NCBI RefSeq assembly: GCF_014595945.1
Contig: NZ_JABXWU010000001.1
Coordinates: forward strand, 806,001-870,000
Direction of reading: 5' to 3'
Origin: Alkalibacillus aidingensis
GTDB lineage: Bacteria; Bacillota; Bacilli; Bacillales; Alkalibacillaceae
Length of the DNA: 64,000 nt
Notes under the pieces: generated by a model
Seen by the model: only the letters and a program-made list of their open reading frames with translations
The model's database searches: none
What the model was told of the DNA's origin: nothing
Shown: piece after piece, positions 34,478-43,901 of the stretch
Layout of the letters: every line of letters begins with the position of its first letter
How positions within the stretch are numbered: position 1 is the stretch's first letter
Position numbers and translations under genes: made by a program

Positions 34478-35752
34478 TCATGCACTTTCAGGTGTCTCTT
34501 TGTTTTGATCGACCACTGAACCGTCTTCCATGACTAAAGTAGGCTTACCATTTTCCTTTTCCACTGTTTCTTTTGTAATTATACACTTCTCAATATCATC
34601 TCGTGAAGGTAACTCAAACATCACATCTAACATGATACTTTCGATAATGGAACGTAAACCTCTGGCACCTGTGTTACGTTCAATCGCTTTGTTAGCAATT
34701 GCACGTAAAGCTTCCTCTTGCAGCTCTAATTCAACACCATCAATATCAAATAGCTTTTCATACTGCTTCGTTAAAGCATTCTTTGGTTTGGTTAATATTT
34801 CAACTAGTGCATCCTCATCTAATGGCTGTAGGCTACCGATCACTGGTAAACGTCCAATAAACTCTGGAATCAATCCGTAACGAAGTAAGTCTTCAGGTAA
34901 CACTTTCGATAATAGTTCAGATTCACTAAGTCTTGCATTTGTGGATTCTGAACCAAATCCAATAACGCGTTCACCTAAACGGCGTTTAACTACCTGGTCG
35001 ATACCGTCAAATGCACCACCAACAATAAAGAGAATGTTCGTTGTGTCAATCTGAATGAATTCTTGATGAGGATGTTTACGTCCTCCTTGAGGTGGTACAC
35101 TCGCTTGAGTCCCCTCAAGAATCTTAAGTAACGCTTGTTGAACCCCTTCACCAGATACATCACGTGTAATCGATGGGTTCTCAGATTTACGGGCTACCTT
35201 ATCAATTTCATCAATGTAAATAATACCTTTTTCAGCTTTTTCTACATCGTAATCCGCAGCTTGAATCAATTTTAATAAAATATTCTCAACATCTTCACCA
35301 ACATAACCCGCTTCAGTTAATGATGTCGCATCAGCAATCGCAAACGGAACATTTAAGATACGAGCCAATGTTTGAGCTAATAATGTTTTACCACTACCTG
35401 TTGGGCCAAGTAACAAGATGTTACTCTTTGATAACTCAACATCGTCATTCTTAACATTAGAATTAATTCGCTTATAATGGTTATATACAGCAACGGATAA
35501 TGACTTTTTAGCCATTTCTTGACCTATGACATAATCGTCAAGAATGTCGCAAATTTCCTTCGGCTTAGGAACTTCCTTAAAATCTTCCTGCTCTACCGTA
35601 CCTAATTCTTCCTCGACAATTTCTGTACATAAATCAATACATTCATCACATATATAAACACCTGGTCCTGCTACTAATTTACGGACTTGGTCTTGAGTTT
35701 TCCCACAAAACGAGCACTTTAACTGCCCTTTTTCATCACTAAATTTAAACAT
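34478..35752 (-). CDS. clpX: ClpXP protease unfoldase subunit
   Basis: 424-residue AAA+ unfoldase. The N-terminal zinc domain reads CSFCGK and, after 22 residues, CDECIDLC. Walker A is GPTGSGKT, Walker B is IIYIDEIDK, and the ClpP-docking loop contains the IGF tripeptide in [10 protein letters not shown]. The frame reaches 35791, but the ATG at 35752 ([13 protein letters not shown]) matches the known N-terminus and is preceded by GGGGTGAAAG. Follows tig as in B. subtilis, though with its own upstream gap of about 300 bp. Confidence 0.97.
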   Translation of the reverse strand: MFKFSDEKGQLKCSFCGKTQDQVRKLVAGPGVYICDECIDLCTEIVEEELGTVEQEDFKEVPKPKEICDILDDYVIGQEMAKKSLSVAVYNHYKRINSNVKNDDVELSKSNILLLGPTGSGKTLLAQTLARILNVPFAIADATSLTEAGYVGEDVENILLKLIQAADYDVEKAEKGIIYIDEIDKVARKSENPSITRDVSGEGVQQALLKILEGTQASVPPQGGRKHPHQEFIQIDTTNILFIVGGAFDGIDQVVKRRLGERVIGFGSESTNARLSESELLSKVLPEDLLRYGLIPEFIGRLPVIGSLQPLDEDALVEILTKPKNALTKQYEKLFDIDGVELELQEEALRAIANKAIERNTGARGLRSIIESIMLDVMFELPSRDDIEKCIITKETVEKENGKPTLVMEDGSVVDQNKETPESA

Positions 35753-36025
35753 ACTTTCACCCCATAAAAATTCTATATTTAACCATACCAATTTCGCTTA
35801 TAATTATTCAAACCATCGTAAACAACAATTTTAAAGTAACCTGTTTTCTAATCTTTCTCCTTCATAATCTCCATTATGTACTTCAAATCAAAATTAGTCA
35901 AAAGAAAAACTTTTTACATTATATGTATCTTGATGAACGATTACTAGCAAAAATTACATCCAATAAAGAATGTATTTAATATACTCTATGTATCATAATA
36001 AAAAAAGATTAATTATAGTGCAAAA
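35753..36025. other. AT-rich gap between clpX and the tig terminator
   Basis: About 270 bp without a supported gene. It should hold the clpX promoter; I do not see a strong consensus promoter, riboswitch or repeat in it. Confidence 0.5.
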
Positions 36026-36050
36026 CAAGGCACGTTATATACGCGCCTTG
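36026..36050 (-). terminator. Terminator after tig
   Basis: CAAGGCACG and CGCGCCTTG arms with a short AT-rich loop, followed by TTTTGC on the minus strand, 15 bases past the tig stop. Confidence 0.75.
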
Positions 36051-36065
36051 CCTTGATCAAAAAAT

Positions 36066-37352
36066 TTATACTGTTTTTGCATGCTCAGCTAAGAAGTCGA
36101 TTGCTTTTTTCAGCTTTAAGTCTTCCGTTAATGCATCGGTATTGCCACCAAGCATTTGCTTTAACTGGTCAACGTCCGTTTGATACATGGTTGCCATTTC
36201 TTGAAGTTGTTCTTGAACGTCTTCTTCTGTTACTTCAAGGTTCTCTTCTGCAGCAATTGCTTCTAATGTTAAATTCGTACGAACACGCTTCTCTGCATCT
36301 TCTTTCATCTGGTCTTTTAGTGCACCTTCATCTTGACCAGAGAATTGGAAGTACATATCTAATGTCATACCTTGCATTTGTAAACGCTGTTCGAACTCCT
36401 GCATCATACGGTCTAACTCAGAATCAACCATTGCCTGCGGGATATTAACTTCAGCATTTTCAGAAGCTTTTTCAACTAATGTTTCACGCTTCTGGTTTTC
36501 TGTATCAGTTTGTTTTTGCTCTTCTAAGCGTTCTTTTGTTTTAGTTTTTAGTTCATCTAGTGATTCTACTTCATCATCTACGTCTTTAGCAAATTCATCA
36601 TCTAATTCAGGTAATTCCTTCGCTTTTACTTCGTGGATTTTTACTTTGAACGTTGCAGGTTTACCAGCAAGTTCTTCTGCTTGGTAATCTTCTGGGAAGT
36701 TTACTTCAACATCTAACTCTTCACCAGCTGACTTTCCTACAAGCTGTTCTTCGAATCCAGGAATAAATGAACCAGAACCAACTTCTAATGTGTGGTTTTC
36801 AGCTGAACCACCTTCAAAAGCTTCACCATCCATGAAACCTTCAAAGTCGATGACAACCGTGTCACCATTCTCGACTTGGCCATCTTCTTTGACCACTAAT
36901 TCAGCTTGCTTTTCTTGTAATGCTTTAATTTCTTCTTCAACATCTTCATCTGTAACCGTTGTATCTTCTTCTTCAACCTCTAAACCTTTATATTCGCCAA
37001 GTTCAACTTCTGGCTTAACTGTAACAGTTGCTTTAAAGATTAATGGTTGTCCTTTTTCAATTTGCTCTACATCTACTTCTGGACGATCAACTGGAGTAAT
37101 TCCAGCTTCTTCGACAGCTTTCATATAAGCATCAGGAAGTACGATATCAACAGCATCTTGATATAATGCTTCAACACCGAAGCGCTTTTCAAAAATTGAA
37201 CGTGGTACTTTCCCCTTACGGAAACCTGGCACTTGAATATCCTTGACTACTTTTTTGAAGGCTTGATCTAGTGCTTGATCAAACTGCTCGGCATCTACTT
37301 CTACCGTTAAGACGCCTTCATTACCTTCTTTCTTTTCCCATTTTGCTGACAT
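36066..37352 (-). CDS. tig: Trigger factor
   Basis: 428-residue ribosome-associated chaperone and prolyl isomerase. The ribosome-docking signature reads [19 protein letters not shown] near residue 45 (GFRxGxxP). The FKBP domain spans about residues 160-245 ([20 protein letters not shown]), and the long helical C-terminal arms are rich in Glu and Gln. The sequence is strongly acidic. The ATG at 37352 has GGAGGG upstream; an in-frame ATG at 37370 is less likely. Lies between ysoA and clpX as in B. subtilis. Confidence 0.97.
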   Translation of the reverse strand: MSAKWEKKEGNEGVLTVEVDAEQFDQALDQAFKKVVKDIQVPGFRKGKVPRSIFEKRFGVEALYQDAVDIVLPDAYMKAVEEAGITPVDRPEVDVEQIEKGQPLIFKATVTVKPEVELGEYKGLEVEEEDTTVTDEDVEEEIKALQEKQAELVVKEDGQVENGDTVVIDFEGFMDGEAFEGGSAENHTLEVGSGSFIPGFEEQLVGKSAGEELDVEVNFPEDYQAEELAGKPATFKVKIHEVKAKELPELDDEFAKDVDDEVESLDELKTKTKERLEEQKQTDTENQKRETLVEKASENAEVNIPQAMVDSELDRMMQEFEQRLQMQGMTLDMYFQFSGQDEGALKDQMKEDAEKRVRTNLTLEAIAAEENLEVTEEDVQEQLQEMATMYQTDVDQLKQMLGGNTDALTEDLKLKKAIDFLAEHAKTV

Positions 37353-37484
37353 AATTTTTCCCTCCAACATCTATTCATACCATATATTTTTTGTTATGTT
37401 CATGCATTTTCTACGCTCACGCATAATGCAACCACTATATTATAACATAGAAAATAATCGGTTCAACACTCTTGCTTACGTATT

Positions 37485-38474
37485 TTATTCACCAATTTGT
37501 GAATAATATATTTTCTCTAAATGCTCGATTTCTTCCATCCAATTTTTCTGGTTGTCACTTGCTTGTGACTCAATGATCTTACTATGATTTAGTTGTAGAT
37601 ATTTTCTTGCTAATAAGAGTACAGCCTCTGATATATCAACTACTTCCTCATCTCCAGGAGTTTGAGGGAACTTAATATATAAGAAACGGTACAAAATTTG
37701 TTTAGTAAATTCAAATAATGTTGGATCCTCTTGTTCAACATCTTCTAAACATGATAACACTTTCTTAGCAAAGCCTGTCTCCATGACATCATTCAGCTCT
37801 GCCGGCGTTATATAATCAGAATTTCCAAACTTCTCTACTTCGATTGCTTCATCTACTCCTTGCTCCACTAACCATAACAAAATTCCTGTCTTAATCACTG
37901 GGTTTAACCTGGCATCACTCAGGTAAGGTATTAAACCTTTCAAATAAGGCTCGATATTATTCCTTCTATGTATGGACAATAATTTCCACTGCTCTTGAAA
38001 GTTGCCATGCTCCAGTGAGTCAAAAAAATGACTAATATGGGTTTCTGCTTCTTGTTCAGGCTGAGATGTACGCATATCTTTACTCAAATTATGAAGTTGC
38101 ATGAACACTTCACGATACTCTGGAGGTACCGTTTCCGTTTCAAAAACTTCATCAAGTAAATCAATTAATTCAGTGTACTGGCTATTTTGGAATAGAATAG
38201 ATAAATAAATATGTAAGTATTTATAATAGTTATCCTCGTCTTCTTTCATTAATTGACGACAAAGGCCAATTGCTTCATCATAACGACCAAGCTCGACCAA
38301 TGCTATTGTTTTAGCCGTGATAATTTCACTATGTGCTTCATTAAATTCTTCTAATTTTTTGATATGTAATAAAGCTTCTTCGAAATTTTTCTGCGTAATC
38401 GCATCAAATGCTTTTTGTTCTAAGTCTTTTCTCCAACCAGGAAACATAACTATATCATGTCGTTCAAGGCTCAT
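37485..38474 (-). CDS. ysoA: TPR-repeat protein, YsoA-like
   Basis: 329-residue soluble helical protein with TPR-like repeats in the first half (AFDAITQKNFEEALLHIKKL, then AKTIALVELGRYDEAIGLC). It has the size and the location, just upstream of tig, of B. subtilis YsoA, whose function is poorly known. The ATG at 38474 has GGAGGTGAG upstream; an upstream ATG at 38483 falls within the RBS. No signal peptide is visible. Probably a scaffold for protein contacts. Confidence 0.8.
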   Translation of the reverse strand: MSLERHDIVMFPGWRKDLEQKAFDAITQKNFEEALLHIKKLEEFNEAHSEIITAKTIALVELGRYDEAIGLCRQLMKEDEDNYYKYLHIYLSILFQNSQYTELIDLLDEVFETETVPPEYREVFMQLHNLSKDMRTSQPEQEAETHISHFFDSLEHGNFQEQWKLLSIHRRNNIEPYLKGLIPYLSDARLNPVIKTGILLWLVEQGVDEAIEVEKFGNSDYITPAELNDVMETGFAKKVLSCLEDVEQEDPTLFEFTKQILYRFLYIKFPQTPGDEEVVDISEAVLLLARKYLQLNHSKIIESQASDNQKNWMEEIEHLEKIYYSQIGE

Positions 38475-38649
38475 ATTTCTCACCTCCTTCGATACTATCT
38501 AATTTAACCGATTTTCTATGTATAAAAACATCAAAACTAAAAGTGATTACTTCTACTTATTGTAACAGATTATATTAAGATCATCGATTTTTGACAAGTT
38601 CACAAAACTAAATAGGTTAGACGATCAAGATAACTTTACAAGATGAAAA

Positions 38650-38696
38650 TAGAGGCGAGACAAATACTAAATGATTTATAGTTAGCCTCACCTCTA
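38650..38696 (-). terminator. Terminator after the aldehyde dehydrogenase gene
   Basis: TAGAGGCGAG (38650-38659) and CTCACCTCTA (38687-38696) pair over ten positions with one wobble, followed by TTTTC on the minus strand. Confidence 0.65.
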
Positions 38697-38708
38697 CAGC
38701 TTGATCAG

Positions 38709-40169
38709 TTAGAAAGGGTAATCTCTGAATTCCTTTTGAATCGACACCCACTTAGTAATTGTGAATTTGTCAACGATCCACGGGTTACCAAACTTCCCAA
38801 CACCACTTTCCTTGGTTCCACCAAAAGGAATAGTCGGGTTATCATTAACCGTCTGATCATTGATATGAGTCATTCCACTCTCTATTTTCAAGGCTAAGTC
38901 TTCACCACGTGATAAATCATTTGTAAAAATTGAAGAACTTAACCCATACGGAGTATCATTCGCGAATTCAATCGCTTGTTCGTCTGATTCTGCTTTAATG
39001 ATCGTAGCAATCGGAGAAAATAATTCCGTCTGCGCTAACTCACTTTGATTATCTACATCGATAAATACTGTCGGTGTTAATAAGTTTCCATCCCGTTTTC
39101 CTTCAAGAGCGACTTTAGCTCCATCCTGTTTAGCTTTTTCAATAATTTTCATTGCTTGGTCCGCTTGATCTTCATTAATAACTGGTCCAATAATGGTGTC
39201 TTCTTTTGTTGGATCACCACTTGGTAAATCCTTGACACGTTCAACAAACTTTTCGATAAATTCATCATAATGTTTCTCATGGACGATAATTCGGTTGATG
39301 ATCATACAAATTTGCCCTTGGTGAATAAACTTACCGAAAATTGCTGCGTCAACGGCACGGTCAACATCCGCATCTTCTAACACGATAAACGGATTATTAC
39401 CACCTAACTCAAGAGCCATCCGTTTCAGCATCTTACCTGCCGTTTCACCAATATGTTTACCAACTGGAGTCGAACCTGTAAAACTAACTAGATGAGAATG
39501 TGGCGTTGTTAACATATGGTCACCAATCTCTTCTAAATCGGTTAAGATACAATTAAAGATACCTTTAGGAAGTCCAGCCACCTCAAAAGCTCTTGCGATA
39601 ATTGAACCACCAGTAAGCGGTGTTTGGATATCCGGTTTATGAACCACAGAGTTTCCTAAGGCTATTGCAGGGGCAATTGTTCGCATAGATAAATTCATTG
39701 GAAAGTTAAAAGGTGAAATCGATGTTATCACTCCAAAAGGAATTCGGTGAATCTTATTAACTTTCCCCTCAACCATTGCATCTACTTCTTCAACTTTATC
39801 TAACTCTTTAGGCATGTTAATAGCTTCCTTAACAAGACCGATTGTTAAGTCAACTTCCACATTCGCTTTAATGACACTGCCACCAGTTTCTCTTGTAATA
39901 ATAGCGATGATCTCTTCTCGGTGATCATCAAGATACTTAGCAACCTTACTTAACACTTGTTCTTTTTCCTCTGCAGGGGTTTGCGCCCATTGTTTTTGAG
40001 CTTCCTTTGCTTTAAGGTATGATTCTTCTAACTGTTGTTCGGTTGCTAACGGAATTTCATTAACGATTGATTGATCATATGGGTTTAAATTCTCATAAGA
40101 ACGACCACTAGCACCTTCCACCCAGTCACCATCTATAAAGCTTTTATTCAACTTTTCAAACTGTTCCAC
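38709..40169 (-). CDS. NAD(P)-dependent aldehyde dehydrogenase (vanillin/benzaldehyde dehydrogenase-like)
   Basis: 486-residue aldehyde dehydrogenase. The proton-relay asparagine is in ISPFNFPMN, the cofactor loop is FTGSTPVGKHI, the catalytic glutamate is in LELGGNNPF, and the nucleophilic cysteine is in QGQICM. The PFGGTKESGVGKFGN motif closes the active site. Overall it resembles B. subtilis YfmT, an aromatic aldehyde dehydrogenase, more than betaine aldehyde dehydrogenase, but substrate cannot be fixed from sequence. Single gene with its own terminator. Confidence 0.85.
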   Translation of the reverse strand: MEQFEKLNKSFIDGDWVEGASGRSYENLNPYDQSIVNEIPLATEQQLEESYLKAKEAQKQWAQTPAEEKEQVLSKVAKYLDDHREEIIAIITRETGGSVIKANVEVDLTIGLVKEAINMPKELDKVEEVDAMVEGKVNKIHRIPFGVITSISPFNFPMNLSMRTIAPAIALGNSVVHKPDIQTPLTGGSIIARAFEVAGLPKGIFNCILTDLEEIGDHMLTTPHSHLVSFTGSTPVGKHIGETAGKMLKRMALELGGNNPFIVLEDADVDRAVDAAIFGKFIHQGQICMIINRIIVHEKHYDEFIEKFVERVKDLPSGDPTKEDTIIGPVINEDQADQAMKIIEKAKQDGAKVALEGKRDGNLLTPTVFIDVDNQSELAQTELFSPIATIIKAESDEQAIEFANDTPYGLSSSIFTNDLSRGEDLALKIESGMTHINDQTVNDNPTIPFGGTKESGVGKFGNPWIVDKFTITKWVSIQKEFRDYPF

Positions 40170-40229
40170 GATGACATCCCCTTTGTTTGTATTCAGGCTA
40201 AGTTTTTGCCATATAAGGGGAAAATATTC

Positions 40230-41099
40230 TTATCTAACTCGATATTCCTTAATCACAGAATCAACAGAGGATCCATACATCTCACCAAAAATATTTAAAT
40301 GCACTAATAAATAATATAGTTGATACAGCTTTTTGACCTGTGGATAATAGCCATCTTCAGGAAGAATGCTATTGTATCCCCGATAAAATGATTTAGAAAA
40401 ACCACCGAACAATTCGGTAAATGCCAATTCGAAATGTCTATCTCCATATAAAAACGACGGGTCAATAACGTAAGGTTCACCCTTAGGACCAGTCAACCAA
40501 TTCCCTCCCCAGAAATCACCATGCAAGTACGATGGTTTAATCCCAGTAGGAATCCATTTATGTAGTTGATCCATTAACTGTTGTAAGCCTTTTTGACGTT
40601 CACCTGATATAAGTCCTCGTTCAACCCCTAATCGATATTGTTGGATTAACCGTTTATCACGATAGTAGTCAACCCATTCGTCATAAAAGTCGTTTTTTTG
40701 TGGCAAGGTACCTATATATGTCTTCTCTTTAAACCCGTGCTGCTTAGCATAAGTTTGGTGAAGCTTGGCTAACTGTTCACCTAACAGATATTCAGTATCT
40801 GTGTTACTTCGCCCCTCAATCCATTCAGTCATTAAAATCGATTTTCCTGGTTGATCTAAATAAGTAATGACATGAGGCACGTTAACTGTGTTAGTACTCT
40901 TTATGAGCCTAAGCCCCTCAACTTCTAACCTAAAAAAATCTTTCGGAGCATCAGGATTATACTTTAGAAAATACTGCTGCTCATCCGTTTCAACATAATA
41001 GCTTTGGTTTATCTCACCACCATGAACTGGTTCCACCTTTTTAATGTTAGTGAAATCCCCTACTTCTTGTAACGCTTCTGTGATAATTTTTCTGATCAT
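40230..41099 (-). CDS. Fructosamine-kinase-family protein
   Basis: 289-residue protein with an APH-like kinase fold. The lysine motif is YYVETDEQQYFLKYN, the hinge has MTEWIEG, the catalytic loop is LHGDFWGGNW, and the metal-binding segment is VIDPSFLYGDRHFELA. Fructosamine kinases phosphorylate Amadori products so that glycated amines come off; bacterial members usually act on ribulosamines or low-molecular-weight compounds. Single gene with a long structured leader. Confidence 0.88.
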   Translation of the reverse strand: MIRKIITEALQEVGDFTNIKKVEPVHGGEINQSYYVETDEQQYFLKYNPDAPKDFFRLEVEGLRLIKSTNTVNVPHVITYLDQPGKSILMTEWIEGRSNTDTEYLLGEQLAKLHQTYAKQHGFKEKTYIGTLPQKNDFYDEWVDYYRDKRLIQQYRLGVERGLISGERQKGLQQLMDQLHKWIPTGIKPSYLHGDFWGGNWLTGPKGEPYVIDPSFLYGDRHFELAFTELFGGFSKSFYRGYNSILPEDGYYPQVKKLYQLYYLLVHLNIFGEMYGSSVDSVIKEYRVR

Positions 41100-41122
41100 A
41101 GAAATCTTCCTTTAGCAAATAT

Positions 41123-41171
41123 CTTTTCAAAAATGAAAAGACATCTCACTGTTTGAGGTTTTGAGATGTCT
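41123..41171 (-). promoter_or_regulatory. Two stacked hairpins in the fructosamine-kinase leader
   Basis: On the minus strand an AGACATCTCA/TGAGATGTCT stem (41139-41171) is followed by TTTTCATTTTTG. The sequence then forms a second stem, CTTTTCA/TGAAAAG (41123-41140), overlapping the T run. The first hairpin plus T run looks like an intrinsic terminator 40 nt before the start codon. The pair could be mutually exclusive, as in attenuators. No known riboswitch was recognised. Confidence 0.45.
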
Positions 41172-41521
41172 ATCTTTTGTCGAAATAAGTTCAATTTTTT
41201 GCTATTGCTATTGGTAGAAAAAATAATCCCATTAATAAGGTAAAATGATGGACCCTAACTTCTTCAACATAACATTTTTTATATATCATAGCTTCTATTA
41301 AATTCACCTAAAAAAAGTATAACATAACGTGTTATTTGAACCTATAATTCCCATTTTACAATTGCATTTCATTTTTTGTAGCGACACCTACATTAATAGA
41401 CCGTTAATATCAAAACCAATTAAGTGATGTTACGATCCAATAATGATAAGAGTCAGTACATTAAGCTAAAGAATATAATCTACTCAAACTAGGCAAAATA
41501 ATAAAAAAAGGTGTGATTTAA
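41172..41521. other. Non-coding AT-rich gap
   Basis: About 350 bp with no supported gene. It should hold the promoter of the fructosamine-kinase leader (minus) and of the 46-codon gene (plus). No repeat or tRNA is seen. Confidence 0.5.
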
Positions 41522-41662
41522 GTGTCTTATAAAGGTTTATACGATGATTTAGTCAGAAAGATGACATGGATTAGTGTTCTAAATATTATTATTTTAGTTT
41601 TAACAGTTATTCACCACTTTAGTGTGACACGATTATTAACGAACCAATCAAATGACCAATAG
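41522..41662 (+). CDS. Small single-helix membrane protein
   Basis: 46-residue frame starting at GTG with AAGGTG upstream: a charged N-terminus (SYKGLYDDLVRKMTW), one hydrophobic helix (ISVLNIIILVLTVI), and a polar tail. The composition is that of real small membrane proteins, but there is no recognised family and it stands alone between two longer gaps. Confidence 0.45.
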   Translation: MSYKGLYDDLVRKMTWISVLNIIILVLTVIHHFSVTRLLTNQSNDQ

Positions 41663-41772
41663 TAAAACAGAATGTCTCTTTCTGAAACTGAAATGATATT
41701 TAATGTCAAGCAGCACAAATAGGGTAATATGACATATATTGTAGGTGAGGACATAACAAGGGAGGGTAATCA

Positions 41773-42159
41773 TTGTACCCACATAATATGTTTCATCCGG
41801 TATATGTCAACCCGTATTATCATTACCCGAACCCGAGACCCATCGAAGTTAGTACGTATTATAGAACCTACCCCGATGTAGATCCTACTCAGTTCAAAAA
41901 GTCGGCAGAGTCTTTTCAACGTTTGATGAATGATGCTAGTCAAATTTTTGAAAGGTTAGCTCAATCAGAAGAGTTCGCCTTTGAAGTCATGCAAGCGGCA
42001 CAAGTTGATGATGTACAACGTGTCCAGGAATTGGTGGAATCAACGGGAGTTCACGGTAATGTAGATATAGATTATAACCCTGACGGACTGACATTAGAAA
42101 TGCATTCGCAAGTAGAAGGCTCTGATTGTTGTATATTAACAATGGTCATTAGGTGGTAG
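41773..42159 (+). CDS. Hypothetical protein with Tyr/Pro/His-rich N-terminus
   Basis: 128-residue protein starting at TTG with GGAGGG six bases upstream. Residues 1-35 are rich in Tyr, Pro, His and Asn (MYPHNMFHPVYVNPYYHYPN), a composition common in spore-coat proteins. Residues 38-80 form an amphipathic helix, and the C-terminal 40 residues look beta-rich and end SDCCILTMVIRW with twin cysteines. No family is recognised. A spore role is only suggested by composition. A terminator follows. Confidence 0.65.
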   Translation: MYPHNMFHPVYVNPYYHYPNPRPIEVSTYYRTYPDVDPTQFKKSAESFQRLMNDASQIFERLAQSEEFAFEVMQAAQVDDVQRVQELVESTGVHGNVDIDYNPDGLTLEMHSQVEGSDCCILTMVIRW

Positions 42160-42182
42160 AAGAGGAATTAGGTATAAAATGC

Positions 42183-42218
42183 AGTGAGGTTGGGCTAAAA
42201 ACATGACCCGGCCTCACT
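42183..42218. terminator. Bidirectional terminator between the 128-residue gene and chrA
   Basis: AGTGAGGTTGGG and CCCGGCCTCACT form a 12-bp stem with two G-T wobbles; ACATTTTTG follows on plus and GCATTTTA on minus. Confidence 0.8.
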
Positions 42219-42233
42219 ACATTTTTGTCAAAT

Positions 42234-43415
42234 CTAGATCAACGAGAGTATAAAACCACCTGTTGCTCCGGTTAAAACAATCACCCATGCTGGGAGCTTC
42301 CAATATACCAACATGGTGAATAAAACAGCTGCAAAGGCAAAATCAACAGGAGATAAAATAGAACTCGTCCAAATAGGGTTATAAAGAGCTGCGATTAAAA
42401 TACCTACAACAGCCGCATTCACCCCTAATAATGCCCCTCTAATCTTTGAATTGGAGCGTAACAGATCCCAAAATGGTAAGGAGCCTAAAATAAGTAGAAA
42501 TGCAGGTAAGAAAATCGCGACTGTTGCCAATAGGCCACCTTGCCATCCGTTAATGACAGCACCGATATAAGCAGCAAAGGTAAAAAGAGGCCCAGGAACA
42601 GCCTGAGCTGCACCATATCCTGATAGAAATTCTTCTTCACTTAACCAACCAGTTGGAACAAATTCTCGTTCTAATAAAGGTAATACGACATGACCTCCCC
42701 CAAAGACAAGCGAACCAGAACGATAGAAGCTATCAAACATAGCTACCCAATTCAAATTTGTTGCTTCTCTTAATAAAGGAAGAACAACTAATAAACCAAA
42801 GAAAATAGAAAAAGAAATAGCACCAAATCGTTTAGAAATCGGAAAGTTCATCTCATGTGATTCTTGATTACTTGTTTGATGTTTATAAATTAAGTAACCT
42901 ACAATTCCTGCTAATAATATTAACCCAACTTGAGTAAAAGCTGTCTGCCAAATAACGGTCACGACAACAGCAAATAAAGCAATAGACTTTCTAGTGACAT
43001 CAGGTGTTAATTTTTGCGCCATACCTAAGATCGCATGAGCAACAACTACTACAGCTACAATTTTCAATCCATGAATCCAACCTGCTTCAGTAAAGCCCAT
43101 ACTTTGAAGTAATAAGGCGAATATAATTAATGCGATTACCGAAGGAAACGTGAAGCCAAGAAATGATGTGATTCCTCCAAGAACTCCTGCCCTCATTACA
43201 CCGATCCCAATTCCTACTTGACTACTAGCTGGTCCAGGTAGAAATTGACAAAGTGCAACTAAGTCTGCAAAGCTTTTGTCGTCCATCCACTTTCTTCTTT
43301 TAATATATTCATCATGAAAATAACCCAAATGGGCAATGGGGCCACCAAATGATGTGAAACCGAGCCTAGTAGAAACTAAAAATATTTCTAATAAAGAACT
43401 TATTTTGTTTTTCAT
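42234..43415 (-). CDS. chrA: Chromate transporter, two-domain ChrA
   Basis: 393-residue membrane protein made of two homologous CHR domains. The first has GFTSFGGPIAHLGYFHDEYIKR and the signature FLPGPASSQVGIGIG; the second has FRSGSLVFGGGHVVLPLLE and QAVPGPLFTFAAYIG. The paired FGGP/FGGGHVVLPLL motifs are diagnostic. Family members export chromate; some Bacillus homologues occur as split single-domain pairs, whereas this is the fused long form. Start at the ATG at 43415 with GGGGGAAGGAAAG upstream. A 21-bp-period array lies just upstream. Confidence 0.92.
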   Translation of the reverse strand: MKNKISSLLEIFLVSTRLGFTSFGGPIAHLGYFHDEYIKRRKWMDDKSFADLVALCQFLPGPASSQVGIGIGVMRAGVLGGITSFLGFTFPSVIALIIFALLLQSMGFTEAGWIHGLKIVAVVVVAHAILGMAQKLTPDVTRKSIALFAVVVTVIWQTAFTQVGLILLAGIVGYLIYKHQTSNQESHEMNFPISKRFGAISFSIFFGLLVVLPLLREATNLNWVAMFDSFYRSGSLVFGGGHVVLPLLEREFVPTGWLSEEEFLSGYGAAQAVPGPLFTFAAYIGAVINGWQGGLLATVAIFLPAFLLILGSLPFWDLLRSNSKIRGALLGVNAAVVGILIAALYNPIWTSSILSPVDFAFAAVLFTMLVYWKLPAWVIVLTGATGGFILSLI

Positions 43416-43462
43416 CTTTCCTTCCCCCTATCAAGTTAAAACTGGATTAAGGACTTTCGAAA

Positions 43463-43597
43463 TAACGACACTTCTTCCCCATTTAACGTCACTACTGTGT
43501 GGAATAAAGATACTTTTTTCCAATTTAACAACACTCACGCTATGATAACGTCACCTAAGATTATGTTAACGACACTTCATACCAAGTTATCGTCACT
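43463..43597. repeat. Seven-copy degenerate array, 21 bp period
   Basis: A 10-nt core of consensus TAACG(A/T)CACT recurs at 43463, 43484, 43505, 43526, 43546, 43567 and 43588, with intervals 21, 21, 21, 20, 21 and 21. The intervening 11 nt are not conserved. The best copies match the consensus exactly; the weakest (TAAAGATACT) differs at three positions. It lies between the chrA start and the tRNA terminator and has no credible open frame. Confidence 0.82.
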
Positions 43598-43688
43598 CAA
43601 CCAATCTTTACAAATTTTAATACAAAATTCTGCCCCAATTCAAGTTGTTCTTTACTTAGCTAAAGTTAATGTTTATGGTATTAAAAAA

Positions 43689-43719
43689 GCTCAACCTCTT
43701 GTGATTAAAGAGGTTGAGC
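43689..43719 (-). terminator. Terminator of the tRNA operon
   Basis: GCTCAACCTCTT (43689-43700) and AAGAGGTTGAGC (43708-43719), a 12-bp perfect stem followed by TTTTTTAA on the minus strand. Confidence 0.92.
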
Positions 43720-43730
43720 ATATTAGTAAA

Positions 43731-43807
43731 TGGCGTCCCGGGCAGGATTCGAACCTGCGACCGACAGCTTAGAAGGCTGTTGCTCTATCCAGCTGAGCTA
43801 CCGGGAC
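43731..43807 (-). tRNA. tRNA-Arg (anticodon TCT)
   Basis: Acceptor GTCCCGG pairs with CCGGGAC; the anticodon loop reads CTTCTAA giving TCT; the T loop is GGTTCGAATCC; CCA is encoded at 43731-43733. Second tRNA of the operon. Confidence 0.97.
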
Positions 43808-43827
43808 ATAATCACTTTTCATAAAAA

Positions 43828-43901
43828 TGGAGCGGGTGATGGGAATCGAACCCACAACATCAGCTTGGAAGGCTGAGGTTTTGCCATTAAACTACACCCG
43901 C
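43828..43901 (-). tRNA. tRNA-Gly (anticodon TCC)
   Basis: Acceptor GCGGGTG pairs with CACCCGC; the anticodon loop is CTTCCAA giving TCC; the T loop is GGTTCGATTCC; CCA is encoded at 43828-43830. Its first 11 nt are repeated at three positions upstream. Confidence 0.97.
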
